A stretch of DNA of 5,527 bases from Candidatus Thorarchaeota archaeon. Lineage in GTDB: Archaea > Asgardarchaeota > Thorarchaeia > Thorarchaeales > Thorarchaeaceae. A program made the position numbers and the translations under genes. The stretch's first letter is position 1; each line of letters opens with the position of its first letter. Shown here piece by piece: positions 1 through 5,527 of the stretch. Location of the stretch: contig CP070658.1 in assembly GCA_020355105.1 (NCBI GenBank), positions 1,409,817 to 1,415,343 of the forward strand. The letters run 5' to 3'. The notes under the pieces were generated by a model, which saw nothing but the letters and a program-made list of their open reading frames with translations, made no database searches and was not told the DNA's origin.

Positions 1-213
1 AAGGATCCCATTTATGCAAACGCACGTGGAGCTGCGTTGATAGGGGCTGTAGGCTTGGGTCTCTGTACCTTCGATGAGATTCCCAACCTGGTGCAAATAT
101 CAAAAGTCTTTCATCCCAATCCAGAAAACAGGGAACTATATGATGAGCTCTTCAGGGAGTTCTTGAATATCTACAAGAATAACGAGAAGATGTATTCTCG
201 ACTCAACAAGTAG
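1..213 (+). CDS. FGGY-family carbohydrate kinase, C-terminal fragment (xylulokinase-like)
   Basis: This is the last 70 residues of a gene that begins before the window. FGGY kinases transfer the ATP gamma-phosphate to a sugar or polyol in the cytoplasm. The fragment carries the family's C-terminal signature: a small-residue helix (ARGAALIGAVGLG, residues 8-20 of the fragment), then a segment ending in FHPNPENRELYDELFREF, which resembles the F-x-PNPEN-x-x-YDELY stretch near the end of xylulokinases. The substrate-binding domain lies outside the window, so the sugar cannot be named; xylulose is the best guess from the tail. The frame closes with TAG at 211-213. If that TAG were read through, the next stop is TGA at 226-228, which would overlap the next gene's ATG (225-227) in the compact ATGA arrangement. 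The gene is probably co-transcribed with the flavoprotein gene 11 bases downstream. Family assignment is fairly sure; specificity is not. Confidence 0.8.
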   Translation, partial: KDPIYANARGAALIGAVGLGLCTFDEIPNLVQISKVFHPNPENRELYDELFREFLNIYKNNEKMYSRLNK

Positions 214-224
214 GTGCTGATTAG

Positions 225-734
225 ATGACTGAGTACCGGGTCGGTTTTGAAGTCGTAGAGCGAGAGGTCAGAAAGAAGTCGTTCGGCGTCTTATCGGTCG
301 TCGATTCAAAGCTTCGTCCGCACTCCACAGGAATCCTCTATGGCGTATCTCCTCCTCAGTCCAAGTTCGCGTTCTACATCATGGTGGGCAGCAGATATGC
401 AAAGGTCCGACACATCAAAAGGAATCCCAATGTATCGCTTGTTGTCACATTCCCTCACTACTACATCCGTTTCGCACCTGCGAGCTACGCGATGTTTCGC
501 GGTGTTGCCGACTTCGTCCCAATAGAAGACAAAGATGTACAATGGGCATTCAGACAGTCGAGAATCCTCAGGATGAACATTGACAGCACTCCCATCGAGT
601 ATGATGTTGCTGTAATCAGGATACAACCCGAACCAACGGTTTTCTGTTGTGGGCTCGGAATCGGATTGCTCGAGTTGCGTAGGTCCCATGAAACCGGAAG
701 CTACAAGGTCAAGATTCCAGGACACAGACTCTAG
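225..734 (+). CDS. Pyridoxamine 5'-phosphate oxidase-like flavin split-barrel protein
   Basis: A 169-residue protein of the PNPOx-like split-barrel superfamily, whose members bind FMN, F420 or haem and act as small oxidoreductases or cofactor-binding proteins. The visible pattern is an N-terminal strand pair (FGVLSVVDSKLRPHSTGILYG, about residues 20-40), a second strand (FAFYIMVGSRYAK, 48-60), then VRHIKRNPNVSLVV (61-74). This last stretch matches the K-x-x-x-(I/L)-x-x-NP-x-V-x-L motif that follows the cofactor phosphate-binding loop. Strands continue through FRGVADFVP (91-99) and YDVAVIRIQP (126-135). Length is normal for the family. The ATG at 225 is supported by AGGTG at 212-216, eight bases upstream and inside the end of the kinase gene. 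There is no signal peptide or membrane segment, so it is cytoplasmic. It ends in TAG (732-734), 14 bases from the end of the convergent gene. Cofactor and substrate cannot be told from sequence alone. Confidence 0.72.
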   Translation: MTEYRVGFEVVEREVRKKSFGVLSVVDSKLRPHSTGILYGVSPPQSKFAFYIMVGSRYAKVRHIKRNPNVSLVVTFPHYYIRFAPASYAMFRGVADFVPIEDKDVQWAFRQSRILRMNIDSTPIEYDVAVIRIQPEPTVFCCGLGIGLLELRRSHETGSYKVKIPGHRL

Positions 735-748
735 GAGCTCGGAACGCC

Positions 749-1744
749 TCAGGAATAGAACCTCTTGAGACCACGTAATGCCCTGAGAGTAATCCATTTC
801 GAAGCCTTGCCCTTCTCCTCGATGTCACAGAGCATCTTGCCATTGAAGGTGTTCCTAAGAAGCCACTTACCATCCTTGCCGCGGTTTGCCAATACGAAGT
901 CTATGGATTCCTGCATTCTCTCGTCTTTCACGCCTAGCTCTGTTAGGATGTCGAGCACCTCAAGCACGTCGGACTGGTAGAAGATTGGGAACCCGAACCT
1001 CTTCCAACCGGCCTTCTCCTTGCGAGTGCCATCGGGATTCTTCAGGTACTTGTATATCTCGTTCTCTAGAATGGCCTCCACGTAGCGATTGATGATGTCC
1101 TGAACCTTGCTTGAGAGCTTGCTTTTCGGGATTCTAGAAAGGCCCTTGAGCACCTTCACAGCCCCCATGTAGCAGTTCACCGGATATACCTTCGATTGAT
1201 CAATAGGAAATGCTCTGCAAAGCCATCCCTCATTCTCAGTGTCGTAGTAGTCCACTTGGAAGTCGATAAGCGCTTTTACTCGCGGGTCGTCTACATAGCC
1301 AAAGTGAACCATGTAGTACAGTATGTTTCCGTCAATACAACACCCATCCTTAACGACACTGGCGCGTCCTTTCTCTGTCTTGGGTAGACTAATGAGAAAG
1401 TGTCCCGATTCACGCTGATAGAGGAAAACGTGCTCAAGCGCCTTCTCCATTTCAGGAGTCCTCTTCGCTCCCAACTCCGCCAAAATGAGTAGATTATGTG
1501 TAGTTGCCCTGTACTTCGGATTATACATGTCCTCACGCTTTCCCCAGAAGCCATCAGAATCCTGCACGTCTAGGAATCTCTTCACACAGTCACTCTGCAT
1601 CACGGCATTCTGTGCCTCTATGACCTCCTTGTCTGTAGGACTCTTGTCGAGTATTTGCTGCAGAGTCCAGAACCGCACACTTGGGTTGCTGGGTTCCAGA
1701 AGCCACTCTATGACGTCATCTTGGAGAAACGAGGTAGGGTCCAT
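749..1744 (-). CDS. Alpha/alpha-toroid protein of the prenyltransferase/squalene-oxidase repeat superfamily
   Basis: A 331-residue soluble protein built from repeated helix pairs. Toroid-type repeats are visible around QDSDGFWGK (61-69) followed by YRATTHNLLILAELG (78-92), around YQRESGHFL (109-117), at CCIDGNILYYMVHFGY (135-150), at EGWLCRAFP with VNCYMGAVKVLKGL (172-202), and at the C-terminal DGKWL plus KASKWITLRALRGLKRFY (313-330). D/GxW-type loops followed by a helix ending L-x-x-L are typical of terpene cyclases, protein prenyltransferases and many uncharacterised archaeal proteins. The DxDD acid motif of squalene-hopene cyclases is absent and the protein is about half their length, so cyclase activity is unlikely. 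Cys135/Cys136/Asp138 and Cys176 are possible metal ligands, but this is speculation. The start is ATG at 1744; the in-frame stop TAA lies shortly upstream and no good Shine-Dalgarno sequence is visible. It probably lies in one transcript with the RLP gene upstream. Relatives are sometimes loosely labelled 'nitrogen fixation protein'; nothing here supports that role. Confidence 0.7.
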   Translation of the reverse strand: MDPTSFLQDDVIEWLLEPSNPSVRFWTLQQILDKSPTDKEVIEAQNAVMQSDCVKRFLDVQDSDGFWGKREDMYNPKYRATTHNLLILAELGAKRTPEMEKALEHVFLYQRESGHFLISLPKTEKGRASVVKDGCCIDGNILYYMVHFGYVDDPRVKALIDFQVDYYDTENEGWLCRAFPIDQSKVYPVNCYMGAVKVLKGLSRIPKSKLSSKVQDIINRYVEAILENEIYKYLKNPDGTRKEKAGWKRFGFPIFYQSDVLEVLDILTELGVKDERMQESIDFVLANRGKDGKWLLRNTFNGKMLCDIEEKGKASKWITLRALRGLKRFYS

Positions 1745-1872
1745 AACACATGTTGAGATGCGGGCCGATTAAAGTCTTCCAGATTCATCAATGGATTCAG
1801 CTGGCGTCTTTCCACGGAATAATCTCGAATCTCCAGACCAGCAATCTCAATGGGTTCTGACAGTTCTGTCAT
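1708..1872 (-). CDS. Possible small protein between the RLP and toroid genes (uncertain)
   Basis: A 54-codon frame opens 34 bases after the RLP stop and overlaps the first 37 bases of the toroid gene in another frame. Its ATG (1870-1872) is preceded on the minus strand by AGAGGGTGAAG, a better ribosome-binding site than the toroid gene has itself. The first half is acidic (MTELSEPIEIAGLEIRDYSV), and the frame ends in TAG at 1708-1710. I do not recognise it. It could be a real small protein, a leader whose translation brings ribosomes to the toroid start, or chance. The second half is composition-constrained by the overlapping gene, which weakens the case. It fills most of an otherwise empty 162-base spacer. 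Confidence 0.22.
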   Translation of the reverse strand: MTELSEPIEIAGLEIRDYSVERRQLNPLMNLEDFNRPASQHVLWTLPRFSKMTS

Positions 1873-1906
1873 CTTCACCCTCTTCGCATCGTCATGTGGG
1901 ACAGTA

Positions 1907-3211
1907 CTAGAGATCGAATCCAGTCTTTCCAGTACCCCACGAATCGAGGGCCTTCCGCAATTCTTCATGTTCCTTGGCTGCCTTCTTGACGGAGATACCG
2001 CTCATTTTGGCATCTATCGCCTGTCTGAACGCGATTGCACCAGCTGTTGGACCATCCGGATGGGCATGGATTCCTGCCCCTGTACCTATCACAATGTCAG
2101 GACCTAGGTCTTCTATCACCTCGTGAACATGTCCTGGGCTGATTCCTCCACTAGGCATTGGTGCAGTCTGCTCAATATGATGAAGTGGCATTATCATGTC
2201 GTGAGCCATTAGCAAGAATCTCTCTTTGAGCATTGGAGCTTTGCCATAGGGTGCCGGGAATACTGTGATATCGGAGCCACATATACGTGGCAGTTTTCCG
2301 ATTACTATGTTTGTGCCTATGCCAATATTCGGAGCGTATGAGATGGCACCTGTCACGTCCATGTGGGCTAGGACCGGGACATTGATGGACGAGTCTTCAC
2401 ATACATTACGGAAAGCCGAGTATCCAACAGCCAGGAAGTTGATCATAAGCCCGTTGGTACCCAACTCTATAGCTCTCTCCGCATTCTCGAACAGCTTCGG
2501 AACGCTGTCCGTTATGTTGATGGTGAGTAGAGTCTTCTCTCCTTTCTCAGAGTCGGCTCTATCAATCGCTTCCATGAATAGTGGTATTCTCTCTTCTAGA
2601 GTGTTGAAGCTTGGATCAGCTAGAAGTTCATCATCCTTGATGATGTCTGCTCCCCCGACCGCGGCTTGGTAGCACAGATCTGCACCCATTCTAGCTGACG
2701 TATACACGCAGGGCTTGATCATGTTGTTGACAAACGGTCTTTCCTTCACCCCAAGTAGTTTTCTCAGTCCCTTGATACCGAACTTCGGCCCCTTGAAACC
2801 CTTGAGCCAGCTCTTTGGAAACCTCATATCAAGGCATTTGATTGGTCCCAGTGAGATGTTACCAATCACTGTAGAGAGCAACATCGGAATCTGTTGTCCG
2901 AAGTTCTCCCACGGGAATGCAATTTGGATTATGTAGTGTCTTCTCTCAAGATCGCTCGGTAGACTGAACTCGTATTGGGGAGTTTCATATACTCCAACAA
3001 CCTTAGCAACATGCCTTTTTCTGACCGCTGCAGTCTCTCCGGGTACCAGAGTCCATGTCCCTGTACTCTGCTCAACAGCAGCACCCATGGCAAGCTCCTT
3101 GGCATCCAGAAACGGGGGCAGTCTGGTGTAATAGGTACAGATTACATGCTTCTCAACGTCAATTGCATCCGGTAGTGCATCAGGGAGGGCTTCTAGGGGG
3201 AGTCTTTTCAT
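1907..3211 (-). CDS. RuBisCO-like protein (large-subunit superfamily, form IV-like)
   Basis: A 434-residue member of the RuBisCO large-subunit superfamily (family usual about 400-480), read from ATG 3209-3211. A TTG at 3218-3220 would add three residues and is less likely. Hand alignment to form I RuBisCO (spinach numbering) gives: VEQSTGTWT, residues 46-54, keeps Glu60, Thr65 and Trp66; IGNIS (116-120) keeps Asn123; IKPC (165-168) keeps Lys175, but Lys177 is Cys168; GGADIIKDDE (186-195) keeps the carbamylated Lys201 with Asp203 and Glu204; LAHMDVTGA (281-289) replaces the His294/Arg295 region; Val replaces His327; PYGKAP (321-326) keeps a Lys at the loop-6 Lys334 position; PSGGI (353-357) keeps Ser379; GTGAGIHAHP (376-385) is the phosphate loop. 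Mg-binding is therefore intact, but proton-transfer and phosphate-binding residues are changed. RuBP carboxylation is unlikely; enolisation or isomerisation of a related substrate, as in methionine-salvage RLPs, is the family precedent. It ends in TAG; a TGA follows five codons later. It is divergent from fhs. Specific substrate unknown. Confidence 0.88.
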   Translation of the reverse strand: MKRLPLEALPDALPDAIDVEKHVICTYYTRLPPFLDAKELAMGAAVEQSTGTWTLVPGETAAVRKRHVAKVVGVYETPQYEFSLPSDLERRHYIIQIAFPWENFGQQIPMLLSTVIGNISLGPIKCLDMRFPKSWLKGFKGPKFGIKGLRKLLGVKERPFVNNMIKPCVYTSARMGADLCYQAAVGGADIIKDDELLADPSFNTLEERIPLFMEAIDRADSEKGEKTLLTINITDSVPKLFENAERAIELGTNGLMINFLAVGYSAFRNVCEDSSINVPVLAHMDVTGAISYAPNIGIGTNIVIGKLPRICGSDITVFPAPYGKAPMLKERFLLMAHDMIMPLHHIEQTAPMPSGGISPGHVHEVIEDLGPDIVIGTGAGIHAHPDGPTAGAIAFRQAIDAKMSGISVKKAAKEHEELRKALDSWGTGKTGFDL

Positions 3212-3375
3212 CGTTATCAACCGTCGGGATTGATAGAAGGACCATCTTATGTCCTTTTGGACCTCATGTGGAACCTCAGTAACAGATTATGAATTGGTGA
3301 TCATGTCAGTACCTAGAGTTTGGTTTATCAATGACAATAGGTCTGTCCAGAACAATGTGTTTCGCGGTGTAGACG
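3212..3375. promoter_or_regulatory. Shared divergent promoter region between the RLP and fhs genes
   Basis: This 164-base stretch separates two divergent genes and must hold both promoters unless transcription starts further in. For fhs, TTTATCAA at 3324-3331 is a possible archaeal TATA box; a start about 25 bases later would give a leader near 20 bases with GGTG (3366-3369) ahead of the ATG. For RLP, TTCATAAT on the minus strand (3286-3293) is a weaker candidate. A short hairpin GTCC-TTTT-GGAC sits at 3251-3262, and GGACCTCA (3259-3266) is nearly repeated as GGAACCTCA (3270-3278). These could be regulator sites but are short enough to occur by chance. No riboswitch or RNA gene was recognised. 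Confidence 0.4.
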
Positions 3376-3383
3376 ATGATTGA
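3303..3383 (+). CDS. Possible 26-residue leader peptide ahead of fhs (uncertain)
   Basis: A short frame (MSVPRVWFINDNRSVQNNVF and six more residues) begins right after GGTGATC (3296-3302), an exact complement to the conserved GATCACC near the 16S rRNA 3' end. The stop TGA (3381-3383) overlaps the fhs start codon region, an arrangement that would couple its translation to fhs. Against it: the Shine-Dalgarno abuts the ATG more closely than usual, the candidate TATA box for fhs (3324-3331) would lie inside it, and no family is recognised. Confidence 0.15.
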   Translation: MSVPRVWFINDNRSVQNNVFRGVDDD

Positions 3384-4977
3384 GATTACCGAAGTGGCCA
3401 AGAAGGCAGGAATCCCTGAGAAGCATCTGGAGCAATATGGCAAGTATATGGCGAAGATCAATCTTGACATCCGGAAGGAGCTTGGCGAACGCAAGGGCAA
3501 GTTAGTACTTGTGACTGCAACAAATCCAACTCCGGCAGGAGAAGGAAAGACAACCAACTCTATTGGACTTTCAATGGCTCTCAATGCTATAGGACACAAG
3601 ACAGTAGTCACACTCAGAGAGCCTTCTCTAGGCCCAGTCTTCGGGGTCAAGGGAGGCGCCGCTGGCGGAGGAAAGTCCAGAGTCCTCCCCTTTGAGCAAA
3701 TCAACCTGATGTTCACGTCCGACTTTCCTGCCGTGTCGGCAGCGCATAATCTACTGTCAGCGATGATTGACAACTACATCCACCACGAAAAGGAACCTGA
3801 GATTGACGTTAGAAGGGTCTACTGGCCGCGAAATCTAGACATGAATGATCGTGCTTTGAGAAAAGTGATTGTAGCCCTTGGCGGCCCTTTTGACGGATTT
3901 CCCCGAGAGGATAGCTTTGACATCACGGCTGCCTCGGAGGTTATGGCAATCCTTGTGCTCTAGAGGGACTATTCAGACCTGAAGAAGCGACTGAGTAACA
4001 TCCTAGTCGCCAGGACTTCCGCTCTGAAAGAGATGTTCGCCCGGGACCTCAAGGCCGAGGGCGCGATGACAGTCTTGTTGCGAGATGCTCTTAAACCAAA
4101 TCTCGTGCAGACAAACGAGGGAACGCCTGCAATAATCCACACTGGTCCCTTTGCGAATATCGCCCACGGCACGAGCTCTGTCATTGCTACTGACATTGCA
4201 CTAAGACTGTTCGACTACGTTGTTATTGAGGCAGGGTTCGGTGCGGACCTTGGTGCTGAGAAGTTCTTCAACATAGTCACCCGTGCAGGCGACTTCGGGG
4301 TCGATGCAGTAGTGGTTGTCACAACCATTCGTGCGTTGAAACACCATGGCACAGATGACTTGGAAGCTGGATTTCCGAACCTCGAGGCACACATGGAGAA
4401 CATACGCAAGTTTGGTGTTCCTTCTGTAGTGGCCCTCAACAGATTCCCTGATGACACCGAGAACGAGATTGAACTCCTGAGAGCGTTCTGCGGGAAACGG
4501 GGTTGGAGAATGGAGGTTTCCGAAGTCTTTGCCAAGGGAAGCGAAGGCGGCAAGGCTCTTGCTCAGACTGTGATAGATACAATTGAAACCGAGCCCAATA
4601 CTGGCATACAATACACCTATGACCTCGAAGACAGCCTCAAGACGAAGATATCCAAAGTTGCCACTCAAATCTACGGATCTGCAGGCGTTGAATACGTGGC
4701 AGGAGCAAGAGGTAGAATTCGTTCGCTAGAGAAGAGAGGTTATGGCAATCTTCCTGTATGCATTGCAAAGACACAATTCAGCCTCTCCGACAACAAGGGT
4801 CTCAGAGGGCGTCCTACCGGGGACGTGGCCGAAGTCGTGGGCGCCGATGTCAGTGCGGGGGCTGGCTTTGTCGTAATATATATGGGCGACATCCGGCTGA
4901 TGCCCGGTCTCCCCGAAGAGCCTGCGGCGTTCGGCATGGATGTTGACGAGGATGGAGAGATAACCGGAGTCTTCTGA
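3376..4977 (+). CDS. fhs: Formate-tetrahydrofolate ligase, interrupted by one in-frame TAG codon
   Basis: Formate-THF ligase joins formate to THF with ATP hydrolysis, giving 10-formyl-THF. The reading frame is 533 codons plus TGA (family about 555-560), open throughout except for TAG at 3961-3963 (codon 196). Before it lie the P-loop TPAGEGKTT (52-60), REPSLGPVFG (81-90), KGGAAGGG (92-99), DMNDRALR (155-162) and PREDSFDITAASEVMAILVL (176-195). After it, without frame change or gap, come RDYSDLKKRL, DLKAEGAM, PNLVQTNEGTPA, GPFANIAHG, EAGFGADLGAEKFF, LPVCIAKTQFSLSD, GRPTGD, and the terminal MPGLPEEPAAFGMDVDEDGE. Homologues usually have a small residue such as Ala at the TAG position. The start ATG 3376 follows GGTG (3366-3369) by six bases; the N-terminus is about ten residues shorter than usual. 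If TAG terminates, the 195-residue product lacks most of the enzyme and an internal ATG (4033) would give a fragment without the P-loop, so both would be inactive. It is probably an operon with folD. Identity is certain; functional state is not. Confidence 0.93.
3961..3963 (+). other. In-frame amber codon (codon 196) within fhs
   Basis: The codons run GTG CTC TAG AGG GAC. Upstream and downstream segments share one frame (both begin at positions equal to 1 modulo 3), so this is a nonsense or recoded codon and not a frameshift. The protein alignment to ordinary Fhs continues one residue to one residue through this position. The site is poorly conserved in the family, which fits either a tolerated inserted amino acid or a single base change from, for example, TCG (Ser). 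Confidence 0.85.
3972..4028 (+). other. Inverted repeat / potential mRNA hairpin just downstream of the fhs TAG
   Basis: Three nested complementary arms are visible: TTCAGA (3972-3977) with TCTGAA (4023-4028); CCTG (3978-3981) with CAGG (4011-4014), or alternatively GAAG (3981-3984) with CTTC (4016-4019); and GCGACT (3987-3992) with AGTCGC (4005-4010), extendable by a G-U pair to leave a ten-base loop. This makes about 16 pairs with one bulge on each side. It begins eight bases after the TAG. Placement recalls the hairpins found after UAG in methylamine methyltransferase genes (PYLIS), although those are not strictly required in archaea. The sequence is also coding, so chance is possible. Confidence 0.4.
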
Positions 4978-4991
4978 GGAAGCGATTTGTT

Positions 4992-5527
4992 ATGTCTGAA
5001 GAAGGTGAGAAACCCATCTGTGAGGATCACGTGATCAAGGGTAGGCGTCTCTCGAAGCGAATCAGACGAGAGATCAAGGCCGAGGTGCAGCGACTTTTTG
5101 AGAAACATGGCATCGCCCCGAAACTAGTCACAGTCATTGTTGGAGAGGACCCTGGTTCGCAGATGTACGTGCGGATGAAGCATAGGGCATCAAACAAGGC
5201 AGGTATCCTCTCTGACCACCACGACTTGCCTGAAAGCACCCCGCAAGGTGAGCTACTTGACCTCATCGACAGGCTGAACCAAGATGCGACAGTTCACGGG
5301 ATATTAGTTCAGCTTCCTCTTCCAGACCATATTGACGAGAAGACAATCATTGGCGCAATAGACTCATTGAAGGATGTTGATGGATTCTCGCCTTTGAATG
5401 TCTATCGTCTATTTTATGGGGGTGAGGAACTAAGTTCCGCAACTCCGCAAGGGATAGTCACGATATTGGACTCGATTGGCCTGGACAATCTCTCATGGAA
5501 GCACGTTGTGATTATCAACCGGTCAAC
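4992..5527 (+). CDS. folD: Methylene-THF dehydrogenase / methenyl-THF cyclohydrolase, N-terminal part (runs off window)
   Basis: FolD oxidises 5,10-methylene-THF with NAD(P) and hydrolyses the methenyl product to 10-formyl-THF, or runs the reverse. The window holds 178 codons of a protein usually about 280-300 long. Family residues are in order: GRRLSKRIR (17-25) in the first helix; LVTVIVGEDPGSQMYV (45-60) with catalytic YVRMK (Tyr59, Lys63); GILVQLPLP (103-111) with Gln107; KDVDGFSPLN (127-136) with Asp130; ATPQGI (150-155), where most relatives have CTP; and the start of the Rossmann region HVVIINRS (171-178), corresponding to VVGRS before the cofactor loop. ATG 4992 lies 14 bases after the fhs stop, with GAGGA (4976-4980) as a rather distant ribosome-binding site overlapping that stop. 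About a dozen residues precede the usual N-terminus. It is cytoplasmic, in an operon with fhs and acting on Fhs product. Cofactor preference cannot be read because that loop is outside the window. Confidence 0.92.
   Translation, partial: MSEEGEKPICEDHVIKGRRLSKRIRREIKAEVQRLFEKHGIAPKLVTVIVGEDPGSQMYVRMKHRASNKAGILSDHHDLPESTPQGELLDLIDRLNQDATVHGILVQLPLPDHIDEKTIIGAIDSLKDVDGFSPLNVYRLFYGGEELSSATPQGIVTILDSIGLDNLSWKHVVIINRS

Noticed and set aside
735..748. Bidirectional terminator between the convergent genes
   Set aside because: Fourteen bases with no inverted repeat and no T-tract; any termination signal must lie inside the neighbouring coding regions.
306..797. A 163-codon minus-strand frame opposite the flavoprotein gene
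   Set aside because: It is antisense to a recognisable PNPOx-like protein, has no recognisable domain and would overlap the toroid gene's end.
2265..2672. A 135-codon plus-strand frame opposite the RLP gene
   Set aside because: It is rich in Ser/Pro/Met as expected for the complement of this gene, with no motif, and the RLP frame is clearly the coding one.
3251..3262. GTCC-TTTT-GGAC hairpin as a terminator
   Set aside because: The stem is only four pairs, it lies between two divergent starts where no gene ends, and no T-run follows.
3961..4033. Two separate genes, or a frameshift, in fhs
   Set aside because: The segments on both sides of the TAG are in the same frame and together make one complete Fhs; the 69 bases between the TAG and the next ATG also translate into family-like sequence.
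4201..4668. Long minus-strand frames opposite fhs (also 4215-4553, 4740-5108 and 3306-3773)
   Set aside because: They are antisense to strongly conserved Fhs and FolD coding sequence and show no family features of their own.
1..5527. tRNA, rRNA, CRISPR array, insertion sequence or attachment site
   Set aside because: No repeat-spacer pattern, transposase, terminal inverted repeats or RNA gene signature was seen on either strand.

Overview
The window looks like a piece of an archaeal chromosome, probably from an uncultured anaerobic lineage. The evidence is a RuBisCO-family protein that is not a standard carboxylase, an alpha/alpha-toroid (prenyltransferase/squalene-oxidase repeat) protein, ribosome-binding sites of the GGTG/GAGG type, and short gene spacing at intermediate GC. 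Tetrahydrofolate (THF) C1 genes (fhs, folD) in such a setting recall Asgard archaea such as Thorarchaeia. That placement is an inference from gene content only; nothing in the window (no rRNA, no universal marker) fixes the taxonomy.

Layout. Plus strand, 1-734: the tail of an FGGY-type sugar kinase, then 11 bases later a pyridoxamine-phosphate-oxidase-like flavin split-barrel protein. Minus strand, 3211 back to 749: a RuBisCO-like protein (RLP), a 162-base spacer that may hold a very small gene, then the alpha/alpha-toroid protein. The minus-strand toroid gene converges on the flavoprotein gene with only 14 bases between their stops. Plus strand, 3376-5527: formate-THF ligase (fhs), then 14 bases later methylene-THF dehydrogenase/cyclohydrolase (folD), which runs off the window. 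The RLP and fhs genes are divergent and share a ~160-base promoter region.

How the genes fit together. Fhs activates formate onto THF, and FolD interconverts formyl-, methenyl- and methylene-THF. Together they form the formate-to-methylene-THF section of the THF (bacterial-type) C1 pathway, used for biosynthesis or in the methyl branch of the Wood-Ljungdahl pathway. The RLP keeps part of the RuBisCO active site but has lost key residues, so it probably acts on another sugar-phosphate-like enol substrate. The nearby sugar kinase tail may or may not be related.

The main anomaly is in fhs. The gene is intact and recognisable from end to end in a single reading frame, but codon 196 is an amber TAG. 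The family alignment passes through this codon without a gap. Eight bases after it lies a 57-base imperfect inverted repeat (3972-4028) that could fold into a long hairpin. This could be UAG readthrough (for example pyrrolysine), a recent nonsense mutation, or a sequencing/assembly error. Other TAG codons in the window give mixed evidence: two apparent TAG stops would extend only five codons to a TGA if read through, but a third would run 123 codons antisense to another gene.
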